Positions 7,059 through 9,840 of a DNA stretch of 9,840 nt are shown piece after piece. The number at the start of each line of letters is the position of its first letter. The first letter of the stretch is position 1. Below the pieces are notes generated by a model. It was given only the letters and a program-made list of their open reading frames with translations, searched no databases and was not told the origin of the DNA. The DNA comes from Bacilli bacterium. Lineage in GTDB: Bacteria; Bacillota_I; Bacilli_A; RFN20; CAG-826. The stretch covers positions 1-9,840 of the forward strand of contig JAILKX010000043.1 in assembly GCA_024693415.1 (NCBI GenBank), written 5' to 3'. Both the position numbers and the translations under genes were made by a program.

Positions 7059-8906
7059 ATGAAATTCCTGAAATCTCTTTTCTTTAAAATGAAGGCCGGC
7101 TTGACTTTGAAGACTTATCAGAAGCCTTTGGCCGTCACGCTTATCACGATGCTCACCATCAACGTCATAGTTTTGGTGATCGGCGCCAATATCGCCCTGC
7201 TCATAGACGGGCTCTTCTATGAGAAATCCTTTTTCGAGGGCAGCTTCATCGAAGCGTTCGTCGGATGCGTCAAATGGATGATCTCCCCGAATTCCCTTAC
7301 GACCTTAAGCGTCCGCGAATCCTGGAGGATGCTGATTCTCGCCATCGTCATCGTCGCAATCGGCATGGTCCTCTTCTCGGGCGCCATCATCGCGACCGTC
7401 ACGACCGCGCTGCGTTCCTTCATCGACAGCAAATCGAAGGCAAAGGGCAAGATCCTCGTCGACGACCATTTCGTGATCCTGAACTGGAACGCGAAGGTCC
7501 CCGACATGATCTACAACCTCATGATCAAGGGATTCAAATCCAATATTGTCATCCTCTCCAACCAAAGCAAGGAATACATCGAAAGCGAAATCAAATCCCT
7601 GCTCCTTACGAATGAGGTCGATAAGAAATACAAGGTGAAGCTCATCGTGAAAGAAGGCGACCCCCTGCTTCGTTCCAACCTTGAAGACATCTCCATCGAA
7701 CGCGCCTCCCAGATTTGCGTCATGGCGCGCAATGACGTCAATGACGTCGACGATGACGACGTCCTCAACGGCGACTTATTGAACCTCAAAATCGTGCTGC
7801 GCCTCGGCTCTTTCGACATCAAACCCGATTGCCAGATCGTCGTCGAAACCGATTCCGACGAGATGAGGGGGCAAATCGAGAACCTCTCCTTCACCGTCTC
7901 GACTTTGAAGAAGCTCTCCATCATCCCCGTTTCCTTCAACCGCAAGATCGGCCAGGTCATCGCCCAATCGCTCGTCATCCCGCAGATGAGCCTGATCTAT
8001 GCGCACCTCTTCTCCTTCGAAGGGGCGGAATTCCATTCGATCGACTCCGATGAGACCATCGACTCCTACATGAGGAGGCACAACGCCGCGATCCCAGTAT
8101 ATAAAGACAAAAAGCTATTCGTCCTTGCCGAAAACGAGGCGGAGATCCCTTTGAAGAGGGAAAAGGAATACGCGCACGACAGGAAGCTCATCCCCCTCAA
8201 CGCGAAGGAATCCCTGGGGGCGACGGTCTTCGTGATCGGCAACAACAGCAAGAGTCCCTTCATCTTCGAAAACCTCGAAAAGAGTCAAGAGCATGGCGAT
8301 ATTTCGTTCGAGCTCAAGCGATTTGAGAAAGCGGAGAACGCCCGCCTCATCGAAGAGATATCCGCCACCAAAGGGCAGAAGATCGTGCTGATCCTAAGCG
8401 ATGATTCCGTCCAGCCGGAAAGCTATGATGCCAATGTGTTCGTGACGCTTATCGAGCTTTCCAAATCCTTCCCGAACCGCGAGGGGATCACCTTCATCAC
8501 CGAGCTCCTCGATTCGCGGAACCTCTCGAGCATCCACGACTTCAACATCAAGAACACCATCATTTCCAATAAGATGATGAGCCTATTGCTCACCCAGCTT
8601 TGCCTCAATAAGGATTCCAAGGTCTTCTTCGACCACATCCTGACCACGGCCAACGGCAACAAGGCCAATGACTTCGACTTGGTCCTCTCCACCGCCGGCT
8701 CCCTCATCGAGATGGAAGGCGACCTCACCTTTGAGACCAAGGCAGACTTGCTCCGCACCTTCTATAACACCTTCGATGGCAAAAAGATCCTCCTCGGCCT
8801 AAGCAACGAGGAAGGCATGCGGTTCTTCCACCGCGAACAGGATAAGAAAGAGATGATCACCATCAAGCCGACCGACGCGTTCATCTACTTCAAATACATC
8901 GACTGA
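7059..8906 (+). CDS. CASTOR/POLLUX/SYM8-like ion channel with RCK-type cytoplasmic domains
   Basis: A 615-residue membrane protein. Two N-terminal hydrophobic segments (about 25-49 and 90-116) flank a loop with a possible pore helix; no TVGYG potassium filter is seen. The cytoplasmic part begins KILVDDHFVILNWNAKVPDM (131-150), the family's first Rossmann/RCK-like strand-loop. VKEGDPLLRSNLEDISIERA (197-216) and CQIVVETD (258-265) follow. A second Rossmann-like unit starts at TVFVIGNNSKSPFI (389-402), and NTIISNKMMSLLLTQL (499-514) matches the family pattern near its C-terminal part. Plant CASTOR and POLLUX are cation channels with Ca-responsive RCK gating rings; bacterial homologues are mostly uncharacterised. 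An Asp cluster (NDVNDVDDDD, 225-234) lies in the first RCK-like domain. Start: AGGGGG seven bases before ATG. It is divergent from the STAS operon and ends before a terminator. Ion selectivity and ligand cannot be read; a Trk/Kch-like potassium channel is less likely. Confidence 0.78.
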   Translation: MKFLKSLFFKMKAGLTLKTYQKPLAVTLITMLTINVIVLVIGANIALLIDGLFYEKSFFEGSFIEAFVGCVKWMISPNSLTTLSVRESWRMLILAIVIVAIGMVLFSGAIIATVTTALRSFIDSKSKAKGKILVDDHFVILNWNAKVPDMIYNLMIKGFKSNIVILSNQSKEYIESEIKSLLLTNEVDKKYKVKLIVKEGDPLLRSNLEDISIERASQICVMARNDVNDVDDDDVLNGDLLNLKIVLRLGSFDIKPDCQIVVETDSDEMRGQIENLSFTVSTLKKLSIIPVSFNRKIGQVIAQSLVIPQMSLIYAHLFSFEGAEFHSIDSDETIDSYMRRHNAAIPVYKDKKLFVLAENEAEIPLKREKEYAHDRKLIPLNAKESLGATVFVIGNNSKSPFIFENLEKSQEHGDISFELKRFEKAENARLIEEISATKGQKIVLILSDDSVQPESYDANVFVTLIELSKSFPNREGITFITELLDSRNLSSIHDFNIKNTIISNKMMSLLLTQLCLNKDSKVFFDHILTTANGNKANDFDLVLSTAGSLIEMEGDLTFETKADLLRTFYNTFDGKKILLGLSNEEGMRFFHREQDKKEMITIKPTDAFIYFKYID

Positions 8907-8916
8907 TTTGATCGAA

Positions 8917-8941
8917 AACGCATACACGTCCCACACGGATT
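8917..8941 (+). repeat. Dispersed 25-nt repeat, copy 2 (3' UTR of the channel gene)
   Basis: AACGCATACACGTCC (8917-8931), four bases, then CGGATT (8936-8941), ten bases after the channel stop and just before its terminator. The 15-nt core is identical to 2645-2659 inside the esterase gene. Copy 1 also lies at a gene's terminator. Confidence 0.65.
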
Positions 8942-8944
8942 ACG

Positions 8945-8984
8945 AAAAAAATCCGCTTCCAGATGTTGCTGGGGCGGACTTTTT
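8945..8984 (+). terminator. Rho-independent terminator of the channel gene
   Basis: TCCGC (8952-8956) pairs with GCGGA (8974-8978); inside it CCAG (8959-8962) pairs with CTGG (8969-8972) around the loop ATGTTG. Outside, one A/C mismatch is followed by an A-run (8945-8950) opposite a T-run (8980-8984). Upstream CGGATT (8936-8941) could instead pair with AATCCG (8950-8955), which would break the terminator stem. Confidence 0.75.
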
Positions 8985-8985
8985 G

Positions 8986-9061
8986 GTCGGCCGTTGACGG
9001 GCTCACCCCGACAGCTGCTCGGCAGCTCGGGCGAGGCCCAGGTTTAGCTGAGGACCGGGGT
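8986..9061 (+). other. GC-rich structured stretch, possible RNA leader of the small membrane gene
   Basis: Closely packed dyads: GTCGG (8986-8990) with CCGAC (9008-9012); a perfect hairpin AGCTGC-TCG-GCAGCT (9013-9027); GGGC-GAG-GCCC (9029-9039); and ACCCCG (9005-9010) with CGGGGT (9056-9061), which excludes the first pairing. It resembles no riboswitch class I know. It may be a folded leader, the end of an ncRNA, or a decayed 5' coding part of the next gene. Confidence 0.35.
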
Positions 9062-9263
9062 CATCGTCGGAGTCACGGTCCTCGTCGTCGGGTTCCGCGT
9101 CTACCGCACCATCCCCTGGAGCGAGGAGCAGTGGGAGAACCGCAAGCGCATCACCAAGCGCGGCTGGATCATCATCGGGTCCTGCGTCGCCGCAATCGCC
9201 GCCTTGCTCATCCCCTACTACGCCTGGCTTGGACCGATCATCGCGAAAGCGCTCGTCATCTAA
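9048..9263 (+). CDS. Small two-TM membrane protein, start uncertain (CTG start or 5'-truncated)
   Basis: An open frame of 71 codons with strongly protein-like composition. A hydrophobic segment (about 4-18, GVIVGVTVLVVGF) is followed by a charged, Trp-containing loop (IPWSEEQWENRKRITKRGW, 22-40), a second hydrophobic segment (about 41-62) and a short tail ending AKALVI. The positive loop would place it in the cytoplasm with both termini outside. An in-frame TAG (9045-9047) lies directly upstream, and no ATG, GTG or TTG precedes the first TM segment. Either CTG at 9048 is the start, with a weak AGG five bases before it, or the 5' end was lost by frameshift or deletion in the GC-rich stretch upstream. 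It is followed by a good terminator, which supports a transcribed unit. I do not recognise the family. Confidence 0.5.
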   Translation: MRTGVIVGVTVLVVGFRVYRTIPWSEEQWENRKRITKRGWIIIGSCVAAIAALLIPYYAWLGPIIAKALVI

Positions 9264-9278
9264 TCCCCCATCCTTCCT

Positions 9279-9316
9279 AAAGACTGCCTTTTACTCCTTT
9301 CGGCAGTCTTTTCTTT
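9279..9316 (+). terminator. Rho-independent terminator after the small membrane gene
   Basis: AAAGACTGCC (9279-9288) pairs perfectly with GGCAGTCTTT (9302-9311) around a 13-base loop, followed by a T-rich run. It begins 15 bases after the stop codon at 9261-9263. Confidence 0.9.
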
Positions 9317-9338
9317 TATCCAAATGGCCAATTTGGCC

Positions 9339-9480
9339 CCTAGAAGCCATTCTAAGAAGAAAATAGGTATCCTAGGGACTTACCTCCCTTAAAACCGAAA
9401 TCGCTCTTAGAACGGCCTCTAGGCCCCTAGGGCGGCGCCCGAGATAAGCGGGAGCGTTCTGCGGGGTGCCCGCCTCGCCC
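9339..9480. ncRNA. Candidate structured non-coding RNA or extragenic element
   Basis: Two large neighbouring hairpins in a region without genes. The first pairs 9339-9357 with 9405-9423, 17 of 19 positions, including TTCTAAGA with TCTTAGAA and CCTAGA with TCTAGG; its 47-base loop holds AGGGA/TCCCT. The second pairs GGGCG (9430-9434) with CGCCC (9476-9480), then GCGCCC (9435-9440) with GGGTGC (9464-9469, one G-U), then GCGGGA with TTCTGC (9448-9462). CCTAGG occurs twice and could form a pseudoknot. No clear promoter is seen, and the strand is undecided. It could equally be a repetitive extragenic element. The rest of 9264-9714 holds terminator, repeat, dyad and promoter elements but no gene I can support. 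Confidence 0.35.
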
Positions 9481-9530
9481 AAGATCCATATCGCCTGAAC
9501 GAACGGCGTTGCAAGTCACTGATATAAGCA

Positions 9531-9555
9531 ATTCCGTTGAGGAAGTGTATGCGTT
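9531..9555 (-). repeat. Dispersed 25-nt repeat, copy 3 (upstream of the GH3-like gene)
   Basis: Minus-strand AACGCATACACTTCC (9555-9541), four bases, then CGGAAT (9536-9531). The core has one mismatch to copy 2, with CGGA at the same spacing. This copy is not attached to a gene end on its strand. Confidence 0.6.
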
Positions 9556-9596
9556 TTGGCTCATGCGCATGCGCGTATCCTTATTTATATAGAAGG

Positions 9597-9623
9597 CTCC
9601 GCCGGATAATCGTATCGGTGGAG
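9597..9623. other. Imperfect hairpin of unknown role
   Basis: CTCCGCCGGATA (9597-9608) pairs with TATCGGTGGAG (9613-9623) with one G-U and one bulged G, around the loop ATCG. Only weakly T-rich sequence follows, so it is not a convincing terminator. It may be part of the leader or upstream control region of the next gene. Confidence 0.4.
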
Positions 9624-9671
9624 GCAATTCCTTTTGGTGGATAAATTTTTCCCAATTCGCGGACTGATTCC

Positions 9672-9701
9672 TATACAATGTTTTCAATCATTTTGATTGA
9701 A
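9672..9701 (+). promoter_or_regulatory. Promoter -10 and palindromic operator before the GH3-like gene
   Basis: TACAAT (9674-9679; TATACA at 9672 is the alternative) serves as -10; no good -35 is seen. Directly downstream is a perfect 8-3-8 palindrome, TTCAATCA (9683-9690), TTT, TGATTGAA (9694-9701). It covers the expected transcription start and abuts the ribosome binding site AAGGTGG (9700-9706), a classic repressor position. Which regulator binds is not readable. Confidence 0.5.
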
Positions 9702-9714
9702 GGTGGCTCAGCTT

Positions 9715-9840
9715 ATGAAACCGATGATCTATTTAATCGATACGATCCTGATCGGACAGGGAAGAAGGACTTTGCGCTACATCGATGAGCACAGCAAAGA
9801 CCCGAAAGCGAACGAGAAGCAGCTTCTGAAGATCCTTCAC
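9715..9840 (+). CDS. Probable GH3-family acyl-acid amido synthetase, N-terminal part (partial at 3' end)
   Basis: The first 42 codons of a gene cut by the window end. The ATG has AAGGTGG eight bases upstream. The start, MKPMIYLIDTILIGQGRRTL, is followed by YIDEHSKDPKANEKQLLKIL, a helix-rich pattern that resembles the N terminus of bacterial GH3 proteins: arginine-rich helix, a xxDPxxxQxxLLxxIL-like helix. GH3 enzymes are ANL-related and join an adenylated acyl acid to an amino acid or other amine. The catalytic motifs are outside the window, so the call rests on pattern memory from a short piece. It is not a secreted protein by its start; the first residues could form a weak amphipathic helix. 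Confidence 0.42.
   Translation, partial: MKPMIYLIDTILIGQGRRTLRYIDEHSKDPKANEKQLLKILH

Noticed and set aside
6844..7062. A 72-codon plus-strand frame starting GTG whose stop overlaps the channel ATG (ATGA)
   Set aside because: It spans the channel promoter and ribosome binding site, has no ribosome binding site itself, and its residue composition is not protein-like.
8908..8997. A 29-codon frame from TTG after the channel stop, encoding a peptide with NAYTS through the repeat
   Set aside because: It reads straight through the terminator hairpin and has no ribosome binding site; the same peptide in other copies simply reflects the shared DNA repeat.
8963..9280. A 105-codon plus-strand frame starting in the terminator loop
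   Set aside because: Its ATG is the loop of the terminator, it is Arg/His-rich, and the other frame from 9048 encodes a far more convincing membrane protein.
9325..9480. T-box, riboswitch or CRISPR leader
   Set aside because: No conserved T-box bulge, no known aptamer core and no regularly spaced direct repeats are seen.
9427..9687. An 86-codon minus-strand frame in the structured intergenic region
   Set aside because: It covers the promoter of the GH3-like gene, the repeat and several hairpins, and shows no recognisable protein pattern.

Overview
The window looks like a chromosomal piece of a Gram-positive (Bacillota-type) bacterium of medium G+C, possibly an uncultured gut-type member. 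Signs are an AgrC-like GHKL histidine kinase, compact intergenic regions with rho-independent terminators, GGAGG-type ribosome binding sites and TATAAT -10 boxes. TGA acts as a stop (isomerase, channel gene), so the standard bacterial code applies. The taxonomic guess is inference only.

Layout. The C-terminal part of a GHKL sensor kinase (2-715, +) converges on a TIM-barrel sugar phosphate isomerase/epimerase (723-1583, -); a terminator hairpin (714-737) lies across both gene ends. A short spacer follows. Next is a compact minus-strand operon read from right to left: a small STAS-domain protein (6782-6483), a one-module nonribosomal-peptide-synthetase-like protein of adenylation, carrier and condensation domains (6470-3483), and a type B carboxylesterase (3483-1804). 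It is closed by a strong terminator (1757-1800). The genes are 12 bp apart or overlap by one base. A TATAAT promoter and an inverted repeat precede the STAS gene.

Divergent from the operon, across about 275 bp, is a two-TM channel of the CASTOR/POLLUX/SYM8 type with tandem RCK-like domains (7059-8906, +). It is followed by a terminator with a possible competing hairpin, a GC-rich structured stretch, and a small two-TM membrane protein without ATG, GTG or TTG start (9048-9263, +). A gene-poor, heavily structured 450-bp region (9264-9714) holds a terminator, two large nested hairpins (candidate ncRNA) and further dyads. The window ends in the first 42 codons of a probable GH3-family acyl-acid amido synthetase (9715-9840, +).

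How it may fit together. The STAS / A-T-C synthetase / esterase operon is the most likely specialised-metabolism unit. By eye, the adenylation pocket has Val where amino-acid-activating domains carry the Asp that holds the alpha-amine, and the other pocket positions are hydrophobic. The terminal condensation domain could then join a carrier-bound carboxylic acid to an amine, with the esterase as releasing or processing enzyme; this is inference.

A second theme is a 25-nt dispersed repeat (AACGCATACAYKTCC, four bases, CGGA, then AT or TT). It occurs in three intergenic sites (1765-1789, 8917-8941, 9531-9555), and its 15-nt core also lies inside the esterase gene (2645-2659).
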